Origin: Alphaproteobacteria bacterium
GTDB lineage: Bacteria; Pseudomonadota; Alphaproteobacteria; Rhizobiales; Aestuariivirgaceae
Direction of reading: 5' to 3'
Length of the DNA: 7,924 nt
NCBI GenBank assembly: GCA_024279045.1
Contig: JAJRRZ010000287.1
Location: 1 to 7,924 of the forward strand
Both the position numbers and the translations under genes were made by a program. The notes beneath the pieces were generated by a model. The model did no database searches and was not told where the DNA came from. It saw only the letters and a list, made by a program, of their open reading frames with translations. Numbering within the stretch: position 1 is the stretch's first letter; each line of letters starts with the position of its first letter. This document shows positions 1 to 5,722 of this stretch, one piece after another.

Positions 1-237
1 AAACACCTTGATGGGGTTGTTCAGCCCCTCGATGATGATGGAATCCTCCGTGGTTTCCACCTTGTTCGGGAAGCGCCCGTGCACGGAGTCGAAGCGCAGC
101 AGGTGCGCGTTGGTCTCCACCGGGCCGAGGTCGTTGATCGCAACGAACTCCACATCGTCGCGCCCGGCCTCCACCGCCGCCCGCAACACGTTGCGCCCAA
201 TGCGCCCAAAACCGTTGATCGCTACTCGTATGGCCAT
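1..237 (-). CDS. gap: Type I glyceraldehyde-3-phosphate dehydrogenase, N-terminal part (cut by window edge)
   Basis: The first 79 codons are present; the rest lies beyond position 1. The product begins MAIRVAINGFGRIGRN, the Rossmann dinucleotide-binding glycine motif (residues 8-13), followed by VAINDLGPVETNAHLLRFDS and HGRFP, both characteristic of phosphorylating type I GAPDH. The enzyme interconverts glyceraldehyde-3-phosphate and 1,3-bisphosphoglycerate in the cytoplasm; in a CBB operon it would work in the reductive direction. The Asp in NDL is the residue that usually favours NAD over NADP, but cofactor use cannot be settled from this fragment; the catalytic Cys is outside the window. 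The ATG at 237 is preceded by a modest AGGGA about 10 nt upstream. The start lies 62 bp after the tkt stop on the same strand, so it is probably the fourth gene of the operon. The NDLGPVETNAHLLR wording is what I remember from alphaproteobacterial GAPDHs. Confidence 0.95.
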   Translation of the reverse strand, partial: MAIRVAINGFGRIGRNVLRAAVEAGRDDVEFVAINDLGPVETNAHLLRFDSVHGRFPNKVETTEDSIIIEGLNNPIKVF

Positions 238-299
238 GTTGTCAGTTCCCTGTCGTTCGATTGTTGTTGTTCACATGATTTCGCACCGTGGCAGCCTGC

Positions 300-2276
300 T
301 CAGGCCTTGCCAACCAGTTCTTCCGCCGCCTTGGCCACGGCATCGGCGGTGATGCCGAAATGCTCGTAGAGCGCGCCACCGGGGCCAGAAGCACCAAAGC
401 TGCGCATGCCGACAAACCGGCCATTGTCGCCGATCCACTTGTTCCAGCCCTGCTCTACGCCGGCCTCCACCGCCACCCGCGGCGCATCGCCCAGCACGCT
501 GGCCTGATAGCCTGCATCCTGCTCTTCGAACAGCTCCCAGCACGGCATGGAAACCACCGCAGCCTTGATGCCCTTTTCCGCCAGTGCAACCGCCGCGTTC
601 ATGACGGTTTCCACCTCCGAACCGGTAGCCATCAGCGTTACGTCGCGCCCGCCTTCCGGCTCGCGCAGCACATAGGCGCCCTTGGCCACCAGGTTCTCGT
701 CGGTATGTTCGGTGCGCACCGCCGGCAGCCCTTGCCGCGACAACGCCAGCGCCGTTGGCGTATTTTCCGACTGCACCGCCACGGCCCAGGCTTCCGCCGT
801 TTCCACCGCGTCCGCCGGACGGATCACCCGCATGTTGGGAATGGCGCGCAGCGCGGCGAGAATTTCCACCGGCTGATGCGTCGGACCATCCTCGCCCAGA
901 CCGATGGAGTCATGAGTGAACACATAGGTTACCGGCAGCCCCTGCAGCGCCGCCAGGCGAATGGCCCCGCGCATGAAGTCGGAGAAGATCAGGAACGTGC
1001 CGCCATAGTTGATGAACCCCTTGTGCAGGGCAATGCCGTTCATCGCACAACCCATGCCGAACTCGCGCACGCCGTAGTGGATGTAACGCCCGGAATAATC
1101 ACCCGGCTTCACCGACTCCATGCCCTTCACGATGGTCAGGTTGGAATGCGTCAGATCCGCCGAGCCACCCACCAGGTTCTCCTGCGCCGGAATGAGCACC
1201 TCCAGCGTCTTTTGCGACGCCTGCCGCGTGGCCAGCTTCGGCTTCTCTTCCGCCAGTTGCTTCTTGAAGGCATTCAACGCCGCCAAGGCCTCGTCAGACA
1301 CCTTGCTGGCCATGTCCGCCTCGAACTGCGCCTTCTTCGGCGAGGCGCTCAGGCGGCTTTCCCATGCCCCGCGTTCGGCCTTGCCACGGGTGCCCGCCTC
1401 GCGCCAGGCATCGAGTACATCTTCCGGCACCTCGAACGGCGGATAATTCCAACCCAGCGCCTCGCGCGCGGCCTTGATCTCGTCTTCGCCCAGCGGCGCG
1501 CCGTGGGTGGCTTCCGTGCCCTGCTTGTTGGGCGCGCCGAAGCCGATGATGGTCTTGCAGTCGATCAGCACCGGCGCGTCGGAGTTCTTCGCCTCCACCA
1601 GCGCCGCCTCGATGGAATCGAAATCGTGCCCGTCGCACTTCAGCGTGCGCCAACCCGCTGCCTCGAAACGCTTCAGCTGATCCATCGACGTGGCCACGTC
1701 CGTGGCGCCATCGATGGTGATGGAGTTGTCGTCCCACAGCACGATCAGCCGGTTCAGCTTCAGGTGCCCGGCCAGGTCGATGGCCTCGTGCGAGACACCC
1801 TCCATCAGGCAGCCGTCGCCGGCAATCACCCACGTGTAGTGATCCACCAGCTCATCGCCATAGCGCGCATTCAGCATGCGCTCCGCCAGCGCCATGCCCA
1901 CCGCCGTGGCCAGCCCCGTGCCCAGCGGCCCGGTGGTAACCTCCACGCCATCCAGATGGCCATATTCCGGATGCCCCGCCATGCGCGAGCCGATCTGCCG
2001 GAAGTTCTTGATCTCATCAATGGTCGCCTGCTCGAAACCAGTGAGATACAGCAAAGAATACAGCAGCATCGAGCCATGCCCCGCCGACAACACGAAACGG
2101 TCGCGATCGGCCCAATGCGGCGCAGACGCATCGAACTTCAGAAATTTCGTCCACAGCACCGTGGCGGCATCGGCCATGCCCATGGGCATGCCCGGATGGC
2201 CGGAGTTGGCTTTCTGCACCGCATCCATGGAAAGGGCGCGAATGGCATTGGCCATGTCTTTCAGGTTGGCGGTCAT
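300..2276 (-). CDS. tkt: Transketolase
   Basis: Predicted 658-residue thiamine-diphosphate enzyme, the usual length for bacterial transketolases (about 660). It moves two-carbon ketol units between sugar phosphates in the regenerative half of the CBB cycle and in the pentose phosphate pathway. Visible motifs in order: N-terminal signature with NSGHPGMPMG (His27), AGHGSM (His67), the ThDP/metal motif GDGCLMEG (153-160) ending at DDNSI (Asn184), GVREFGM with the expected catalytic Glu405, THDSIGLGEDGPTHQP (His455, His467), and a C-terminal domain ending EELVGKA. No key residue is missing. The frame is open to an ATG at 2327, but I chose 2276: family similarity starts there (MTANLKDMANAIRALSMD), a GGGAG lies 10 nt upstream, and the extra 17 residues look like leader. 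It sits 88 bp after prk and 62 bp before gap, consistent with cotranscription. In a CBB context the gene is often called cbbT. Confidence 0.97.
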   Translation of the reverse strand: MTANLKDMANAIRALSMDAVQKANSGHPGMPMGMADAATVLWTKFLKFDASAPHWADRDRFVLSAGHGSMLLYSLLYLTGFEQATIDEIKNFRQIGSRMAGHPEYGHLDGVEVTTGPLGTGLATAVGMALAERMLNARYGDELVDHYTWVIAGDGCLMEGVSHEAIDLAGHLKLNRLIVLWDDNSITIDGATDVATSMDQLKRFEAAGWRTLKCDGHDFDSIEAALVEAKNSDAPVLIDCKTIIGFGAPNKQGTEATHGAPLGEDEIKAAREALGWNYPPFEVPEDVLDAWREAGTRGKAERGAWESRLSASPKKAQFEADMASKVSDEALAALNAFKKQLAEEKPKLATRQASQKTLEVLIPAQENLVGGSADLTHSNLTIVKGMESVKPGDYSGRYIHYGVREFGMGCAMNGIALHKGFINYGGTFLIFSDFMRGAIRLAALQGLPVTYVFTHDSIGLGEDGPTHQPVEILAALRAIPNMRVIRPADAVETAEAWAVAVQSENTPTALALSRQGLPAVRTEHTDENLVAKGAYVLREPEGGRDVTLMATGSEVETVMNAAVALAEKGIKAAVVSMPCWELFEEQDAGYQASVLGDAPRVAVEAGVEQGWNKWIGDNGRFVGMRSFGASGPGGALYEHFGITADAVAKAAEELVGKA

Positions 2277-2329
2277 GTTTGTCTGGCTCCCTGACAATTG
2301 TCCGTTCGTGCATTCGATCGCGCTCATCG

Positions 2330-2349
2330 TTGGCGCGGCAACGCGCCAA
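2330..2349 (-). repeat. Perfect 8-bp inverted repeat (hairpin) between prk and tkt
   Basis: The sequence is TTGGCGCG-gcaa-CGCGCCAA, with 8-bp perfectly complementary arms and a 4-nt loop. On the transcribed minus strand it would form a strong GC-rich stem with loop TTGC in the prk-tkt intercistronic RNA, 15 nt after the prk stop. No T-run follows on the minus strand, so a classical intrinsic terminator is unlikely. A 3' stabiliser of the upstream message, or a partial attenuator that sets the prk:tkt ratio, fits better. It also lies directly upstream of the rejected tkt ATG at 2327. Confidence 0.5.
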
Positions 2350-2364
2350 TACGCGCCCGATGGC

Positions 2365-3243
2365 TCAGATGGCGCGATGCTTGCGCTCGATCAGCCGGTT
2401 GATCATCGGCGTCAGGATAAGCTGCATGGCCAGATCCTGCTTGTCGCCGGGGATCACCAGCGTATTGGCCCGCGTCATGAAGCTGTCCTTGATCATCGAC
2501 AGCAGATACGGAAAATCGATGCCGTGCGGATCCTTGAAGCGGATCACTACCATCGACTCGCCCACCGTCGGAATCCACTCGGCGATGAACGGGTTGGACG
2601 TGTCCACCGTCGGCACGCGCTGGAAGTTGATATCCGTCTGCGAGAACTGCGGGCAGATGTAGTGCACGTAATCATGCATGCGCCGCAGGATGGTGTCGGT
2701 AACCGCCTCGGTGGTGTAGCCGCGCTCCTTCTTGTCGCGATGGATCTTCTGGATCCACTCCAGATTGATCACCGGCACCACCCCAATCTTCAGGTCGGCA
2801 TACTGCGCCACATCCACTTCATCGGTAACCACCGCGCCATGCAGGCCTTCATACAACAGGATGTCCGATTCCTCCGCCGGAATCTCCTCCCACTCGGTGA
2901 ACTTGCCCGGCGGCGTGCCGTATTTCTCTGCCTCTTCATCGTCATGCACGTAATGCCGCGTGCGCAGCACCCCGGTTTCGGCATAGCGCTTCAGCGTGCG
3001 CTCTAGCTCATCAAGAATGTTGGCCTCAGGCCCGAAGTGCGAGAAATGCAGGTTGCCTTCTTCCTCCGCGCGCTTCATCGCTTCCTTCATCGCCATGCGG
3101 TCATAGCGGTGGAAGGCATCGCCCTCGATATAGGCCGCCTTGATGCCCTCGCGGCGGAAGATCTGCTCGAACGTGCGCTTCACCGTGGAGGTGCCCGCGC
3201 CGGACGATCCGGTTACCGAAATGATGGGATGCTTGACAGACAT
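2365..3243 (-). CDS. prk: Phosphoribulokinase (class I, bacterial)
   Basis: Predicted 292 residues, matching the roughly 290-residue proteobacterial class I enzyme. It phosphorylates ribulose-5-phosphate with ATP to ribulose-1,5-bisphosphate, the CO2 acceptor of RuBisCO, so it is a committed marker of the CBB cycle. The Walker A loop GSSGAGTS is at residues 12-19. The segment EGDAFHRYDR carries the catalytic base Asp42, with His45 and Arg49 at their known places. LLYEGLHG holds the metal/Walker B Glu132. NLEWIQKIHRD holds Lys166 and Arg169, and the signature QFSQTDINFQRVPTVDTSNPF follows. All residues shown to matter in the Rhodobacter sphaeroides enzyme appear present, so it should be active. 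Enzymes of this class are typically octameric and NADH-activated. The ATG is preceded by a strong GGAGG with a 5-nt spacer. It lies 85 bp after the fbp-like gene and 88 bp before tkt. Also named cbbP. Confidence 0.97.
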   Translation of the reverse strand: MSVKHPIISVTGSSGAGTSTVKRTFEQIFRREGIKAAYIEGDAFHRYDRMAMKEAMKRAEEEGNLHFSHFGPEANILDELERTLKRYAETGVLRTRHYVHDDEEAEKYGTPPGKFTEWEEIPAEESDILLYEGLHGAVVTDEVDVAQYADLKIGVVPVINLEWIQKIHRDKKERGYTTEAVTDTILRRMHDYVHYICPQFSQTDINFQRVPTVDTSNPFIAEWIPTVGESMVVIRFKDPHGIDFPYLLSMIKDSFMTRANTLVIPGDKQDLAMQLILTPMINRLIERKHRAI

Positions 3244-3328
3244 CTACCCCTCCGAAACAGCTTGTCCCTGCAAAATGCGAATGTTGCTCGAAACCCCGAA
3301 AAATTGCGCCCCGCGCCTTGCGGACCGA

Positions 3329-4342
3329 TCAGAACCGGAACAGCCCGCGCCGCGAGAACAACGGCGACTGCGAACCACCCACCGGCAGTTCGTAATAGCG
3401 CTTCACCCGCTCCACCTCGTTGCCGCTGCCAAAGACCAGCGGCGTGCGCTGCGCCCGCTCGCGCGGCAACTTTTCCAGGATGCGGTTTTCACCGTCTGTA
3501 GCCATGCCACCGGCCTGCTCCACCACCAGCGCCACCGGGTTGGCATGGAACAGCAGCCGCATGCGCCCTTCGCGCATGCCCTTGCGTGCATCGCCCGGAT
3601 ACAGGAAGATGCCGCCACGGTTGAGAATGCGCACCGTCTCTGCTGCCAGCGACGATGCCCAGCGCATGTTGTAGTCGGCCTCGCGCGGCCCGTCGGCGCC
3701 GTCGATCATGTCATTGATATAGGTGCGAATGGCCGAATCCCAGAACCGGTAGTTCGAGGCATTCACCGCGTATTCCCGCGCCGCGATGTCCGGCAACGTG
3801 CGGTTTTCCGAGGTGATGTGAAACACCCCCGATTCCGGGTCCATGTTGGCCACCTGCGTGCCCTGCCCGAAGGAGAAAACCAGCATCGTGCGCGGCCCAT
3901 ACATGAAGAAACCGCCACACACCTGCGCGCTGCCGGGCTGCGCGAAGGTATCCTCGCCCTTCTCCGGCAGGAACGAGAAAAACGAGCCGGTCGGGATGTT
4001 GGCGACGATGTTCTGCACACCGTTGAGCACGTCAATGGCCAAGCTCACCGGCGCACCCGCCTGCCCTTCCAGCAGCATGCCGCGCTCACGCGCAATCCGC
4101 GCCACCGGCGCACCATCCAGCGCCGCCATGAAGATGTCGCCGGCCTTTTCATCGAACTTGTCGGGACGCTCCTGCCGCGACACCCCGGCCACGGCCTCGT
4201 CCATCGGCCCGCGCGCCACCATGCGCGACACATCGCGCGCCGCCGCCGCCAGCTTCAGCAGCGTTTCCCCGGCAGCCTGCCGCGCAGCATCTCCGGCACA
4301 GGCCTTGCTTAGCCAATCTTCCAGCGTGATGAAATCGCTCAT
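3329..4342 (-). CDS. cbbF: Class I fructose-1,6-bisphosphatase homologue with degenerate metal-binding site
   Basis: Predicted 337 residues, normal for class I FBPase. Family identity is clear along the length: PTGSFFSFLPE, QPGSAQV, MYGPRTMLVF, NASNYRFWDSAIRTYI, YNMRWASSLAAETVRILNRGGIFLYPGDARKG, VEQAGGMATDG and the C-terminal PLVFGSGNEVERVKRYY. The metal site is altered. DPLDGSSNID reads DVLNGVQNIV at 104-113 (Asn107 where pig Asp121 is expected; both Ser and the last Asp are gone). The SEE motif reads REE-like R85-E86-R87, so Glu98 becomes Arg. YEANP reads FHANP at 265-269, so the Glu280 ligand becomes His266. Asp104 (pig Asp118), Glu86 (Glu97) and Asp64 (Asp74) remain. Normal FBPase or FBPase/SBPase activity is therefore doubtful. 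The ATG at 4342 has AGGGTGG just upstream and lies where homologues start; the frame stays open to 4579, but that extension is unlike the family. It is the first gene of the operon, divergent from cbbR. The symbol reflects homology and position, not proven activity. Confidence 0.88.
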   Translation of the reverse strand: MSDFITLEDWLSKACAGDAARQAAGETLLKLAAAARDVSRMVARGPMDEAVAGVSRQERPDKFDEKAGDIFMAALDGAPVARIARERGMLLEGQAGAPVSLAIDVLNGVQNIVANIPTGSFFSFLPEKGEDTFAQPGSAQVCGGFFMYGPRTMLVFSFGQGTQVANMDPESGVFHITSENRTLPDIAAREYAVNASNYRFWDSAIRTYINDMIDGADGPREADYNMRWASSLAAETVRILNRGGIFLYPGDARKGMREGRMRLLFHANPVALVVEQAGGMATDGENRILEKLPRERAQRTPLVFGSGNEVERVKRYYELPVGGSQSPLFSRRGLFRF

Positions 4343-4384
4343 GCCCACCCTGATATCCGTTTGCGCCAATACAAGGCCACACCG

Positions 4385-4407
4385 CTTTTCCCCGAAATGC
4401 GGAAAAG
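4385..4407 (-). other. Candidate hairpin in fbp-like leader
   Basis: CTTTTCC (4385-4391) and GGAAAAG (4401-4407) are perfectly complementary 7-bp arms around a 9-nt loop. If the operon is transcribed from the promoter proposed near 4640, this stem lies in the 5' leader about 43 nt before the start codon. No U-run follows, so it is not a standard terminator. Function unknown. Confidence 0.3.
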
Positions 4408-4415
4408 GCCATTCT

Positions 4416-4432
4416 GGCAGTCGGCAACTGCC
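4416..4432 (-). other. Second candidate leader hairpin
   Basis: GGCAGT (4416-4421) pairs perfectly with ACTGCC (4427-4432) across a 5-nt loop. It is only 8 nt from the stem at 4385-4407, so the two could stack or compete in the fbp-like leader RNA. In GC-rich DNA a 6-bp stem can arise by chance. Confidence 0.25.
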
Positions 4433-4488
4433 CTGCCTGTCATCCTGTTGCACGATCTGCCGCCAACCGGGCCTGCGTGCCACTTTTT

Positions 4489-4509
4489 CGCCTGCCTTAG
4501 CAGCAGGCG
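4489..4509 (-). other. Third candidate leader hairpin
   Basis: CGCCTGC (4489-4495) and GCAGGCG (4503-4509) form a perfect 7-bp stem with a 7-nt loop. A run of five T precedes it on the plus strand, which is the wrong side for an intrinsic terminator in either direction. It would sit roughly in the middle of the proposed leader of the fbp-like operon. Confidence 0.28.
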
Positions 4510-4630
4510 CGCCCCGCTTGCAATACGCTCCGCGCCGGGCTGGGACGATTTGCCCCGCTGGCACACACCCATTACCCACAGGCCGCGGCCACGTTCACGC
4601 GGCGGAGACTGACTCAGGCACCGCCAAAAG

Positions 4631-4643
4631 TAAATTTGAATTA
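4631..4643. promoter_or_regulatory. Candidate CbbR (LysR-type) half-operator, TNA-N7-TNA
   Basis: TAAATTTGAATTA fits TNA-N7-TNA (TAA at 4631, TTA at 4641) and the general LysR T-N11-A rule, and is a partly symmetric AT-rich patch in otherwise GC-rich DNA. CbbR proteins are known to recognise this pattern in cbbR-cbb intergenic regions. It partly overlaps the minus-strand GATAAT proposed as the operon -10. The pattern is loose, so chance occurrence is possible. Confidence 0.4.
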
Positions 4644-4645
4644 TC
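4640..4645 (-). promoter_or_regulatory. Candidate -10 box of the fbp-prk-tkt-gap operon
   Basis: On the minus strand this reads GATAAT, five of six matches to the sigma-70 -10 consensus. No good -35 is seen 16-19 nt upstream, but the LysR-type motif at 4658-4670 lies at that place, as expected for an activator-dependent promoter. It would give a leader of about 290 nt before the fbp-like ATG. No better candidate closer to the gene was found by eye. Confidence 0.33.
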
Positions 4646-4651
4646 TTGCCT

Positions 4652-4678
4652 TTGACATCAGAAAAACTGAACGATAAG
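4652..4678 (+). promoter_or_regulatory. Candidate cbbR promoter
   Basis: A perfect sigma-70 -35 box TTGACA lies at 4652-4657. The best -10 is GATAAG at 4673-4678 (four of six) with a 15-nt spacer, slightly short. A start site near 4685 would leave a leader of about 50 nt before the cbbR ATG. The spacer contains the LysR-type motif at 4658-4670, so bound CbbR would block RNA polymerase here, the classic negative autoregulation of this family. Confidence 0.45.
4658..4670. promoter_or_regulatory. Candidate CbbR operator, TCAG-N5-CTGA
   Basis: TCAGAAAAACTGA fits TNA-N7-TNA and T-N11-A and has perfect 4-bp symmetric arms (TCAG/CTGA) around an A-run, a typical LysR-type box. It lies between the -35 and -10 boxes proposed for cbbR and just upstream of the proposed operon -10. 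One site could thus repress cbbR and activate the divergent cbb operon. Its centre is 27 bp from that of the motif at 4631-4643. Confidence 0.48.
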
Positions 4679-4682
4679 CATT

Positions 4683-4698
4683 GCCACGTCAACGTGGC
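4683..4698. repeat. Perfect 7-bp-arm palindrome upstream of cbbR
   Basis: GCCACGT-CA-ACGTGGC has perfect 7-bp arms around a 2-nt centre and ends 38 bp before the cbbR ATG. It does not fit the TNA-N7-TNA pattern of CbbR, so it could be the operator of a second dimeric regulator of the divergent promoters. Its place near the predicted cbbR transcription start would suit repression. An RNA hairpin is less likely because the loop would be only 2 nt. Confidence 0.42.
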
Positions 4699-4736
4699 CT
4701 GCACGGCACCTGTACTCAGCAACTCGCGGACGAACC

Positions 4737-5672
4737 ATGCCCACCAGCCTGCGCAATGTAACCCTGCGCCAGTTGCGCGCCTTGGCCGCCACGGTGGATA
4801 CCGGTTCCGTCGCCGCCGCCGCGCGACAATTGAACGTTACCCCGCCAGCGGTGTCGCTACAACTGAAGCAGCTTGAACAAAACGCCGGCGTGCCGCTGCT
4901 GGAGCGCACTTCCGACGGCATGCGCCCCACCGAGGCCGGCCATGTGCTGCTCGACGCGGCGCACCAGATCGACGGCATCCTGAAGGATTCCGCCGAGACC
5001 CTGGAAAACATGCTGCACGCCCACACCGGCCTGGTGCGCGTTGGCGTGGTATCCACGGCGAAATATTTCGCTCCCGCCGCCCTGGCCGGCTTCCGCGCCG
5101 AACACCGCGAGGTGGAAATGCGCCTGTTCGTCGGCAACCGCGACGCCACCGTGCGCCGCCTGGCCGACTACGAGCTGGACTTCGCCATCATGGGCCGCCC
5201 GCCGCGCGACTTTCCCGTGCAATCTTCCATCATCGGCCCGCACCCGCATGTTCTGGTCTGCCCGCCGGATCATCCGCTCAACGGACGCCAGCGTGTGCAA
5301 CCCGCCGAGCTGGCGCACGAAACCTTCCTGCTGCGCGAGCGCGGCTCCGGCACCCGCGCACTCACCGAACGGCTCATTGCCCGGCTGGACATCGAGCCGA
5401 ACGTGGGCATGGAGATCGGCTCCAACGAAACCATCAAGCAGGCCGTCATGGCCGGCCTCGGCATTGCGCTCATTTCCGCCCACACGGTTGCCCACGAGCT
5501 GGAGGAAGGCCGCCTGGGGCTGATCCACGCACCGGGCCTGCCGCTGATGCGCCAGTGGCAGGTGGTGCGCCGCAAGGAAAAACACCTGCTGCCCACCGCG
5601 GCGGCACTGTGGGATTTCCTCGCCGCCCGCGGCGCCGCCCACCTCCCCCGCCTCGACCACCTGCTGCGCTGA
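4737..5672 (+). CDS. cbbR: LysR-type transcriptional regulator CbbR
   Basis: Predicted 311 residues, within the usual LysR/CbbR range (about 300-320). The N-terminal winged helix-turn-helix spans roughly residues 8-66 (TLRQLRALAATVDTGSVAAA, then LNVTPPAVSLQLKQLE as the recognition part, then GVPLLERTSDGMRPTEAG). A linker helix leads to the periplasmic-binding-protein-like effector domain, about 95-305, with VRVGVVSTAKYFAPAALAGF and the later segment VMAGLGIALISAHTV. CbbR proteins activate CBB operons in response to metabolites such as RuBP, PEP, NADPH or ATP, depending on species; which one acts here cannot be read from sequence. The assignment rests on family resemblance plus the divergent position next to fbp-prk-tkt-gap. 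The ATG has only a weak purine stretch upstream (GCGGACG), consistent with low expression. Autoregulation is suggested by a LysR-type box inside its predicted promoter. Confidence 0.9.
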   Translation: MPTSLRNVTLRQLRALAATVDTGSVAAAARQLNVTPPAVSLQLKQLEQNAGVPLLERTSDGMRPTEAGHVLLDAAHQIDGILKDSAETLENMLHAHTGLVRVGVVSTAKYFAPAALAGFRAEHREVEMRLFVGNRDATVRRLADYELDFAIMGRPPRDFPVQSSIIGPHPHVLVCPPDHPLNGRQRVQPAELAHETFLLRERGSGTRALTERLIARLDIEPNVGMEIGSNETIKQAVMAGLGIALISAHTVAHELEEGRLGLIHAPGLPLMRQWQVVRRKEKHLLPTAAALWDFLAARGAAHLPRLDHLLR

Positions 5673-5703
5673 TTCTGCAATTCTCAACACTACTGACTAC
5701 ATA

Positions 5704-5722
5704 CGCACAGAGCTATTGTGCG
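5704..5722. terminator. Possible shared terminator hairpin between convergent genes
   Basis: CGCACA-gagctat-TGTGCG has 6-bp perfect arms and a 7-nt loop at the junction of the convergent cbbR and glycosidase genes, overlapping the stop codon of the latter. No T-run follows on either strand, so termination is unproven; position is the main argument. Confidence 0.25.

Noticed and set aside
288..2294. A 668-codon open frame on the plus strand, opposite tkt
   Set aside because: It mirrors a well-supported transketolase gene. The product is rich in Arg, His and Gln with no recognisable domain, as expected for an antisense frame kept open by the codon bias of high-GC DNA.
2277..2327. N-terminal extension of transketolase to an ATG at 2327
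   Set aside because: Family similarity and a GGGAG ribosome site favour 2276, and a strong hairpin lies just upstream of 2327.
1876..4312. Further long plus-strand open frames opposite tkt, prk and fbp (1876-3006, 3140-4312)
   Set aside because: They span gene boundaries on the other strand, have Arg/His-rich low-information products and no family motifs, and conflict with clear minus-strand genes.
3329..4342. fbp-like gene as a pseudogene or a sequencing artefact
   Set aside because: The frame is uninterrupted at full length. The altered residues come from whole-codon changes (checked on the DNA at the ARER, DVLNG and FHANP sites) and the flanking family blocks are intact.
4489..4509. Intrinsic terminator suggested by a stem next to a T-run (4484-4488)
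   Set aside because: The T-run lies before the stem on the plus strand and becomes an A-run after it on the minus strand, so the order is wrong for termination in both directions.
4343..4579. N-terminal extension of the fbp-like protein to an ATG at 4579
   Set aside because: The 79 extra residues do not resemble FBPase. The ATG at 4342 has a purine-rich AGGGTGG upstream and begins where the family begins.
4581..4590. GGCCGCGGCC perfect palindrome
   Set aside because: A 10-bp palindrome of only G and C is common in DNA of this composition, and its position matches neither promoter candidate.
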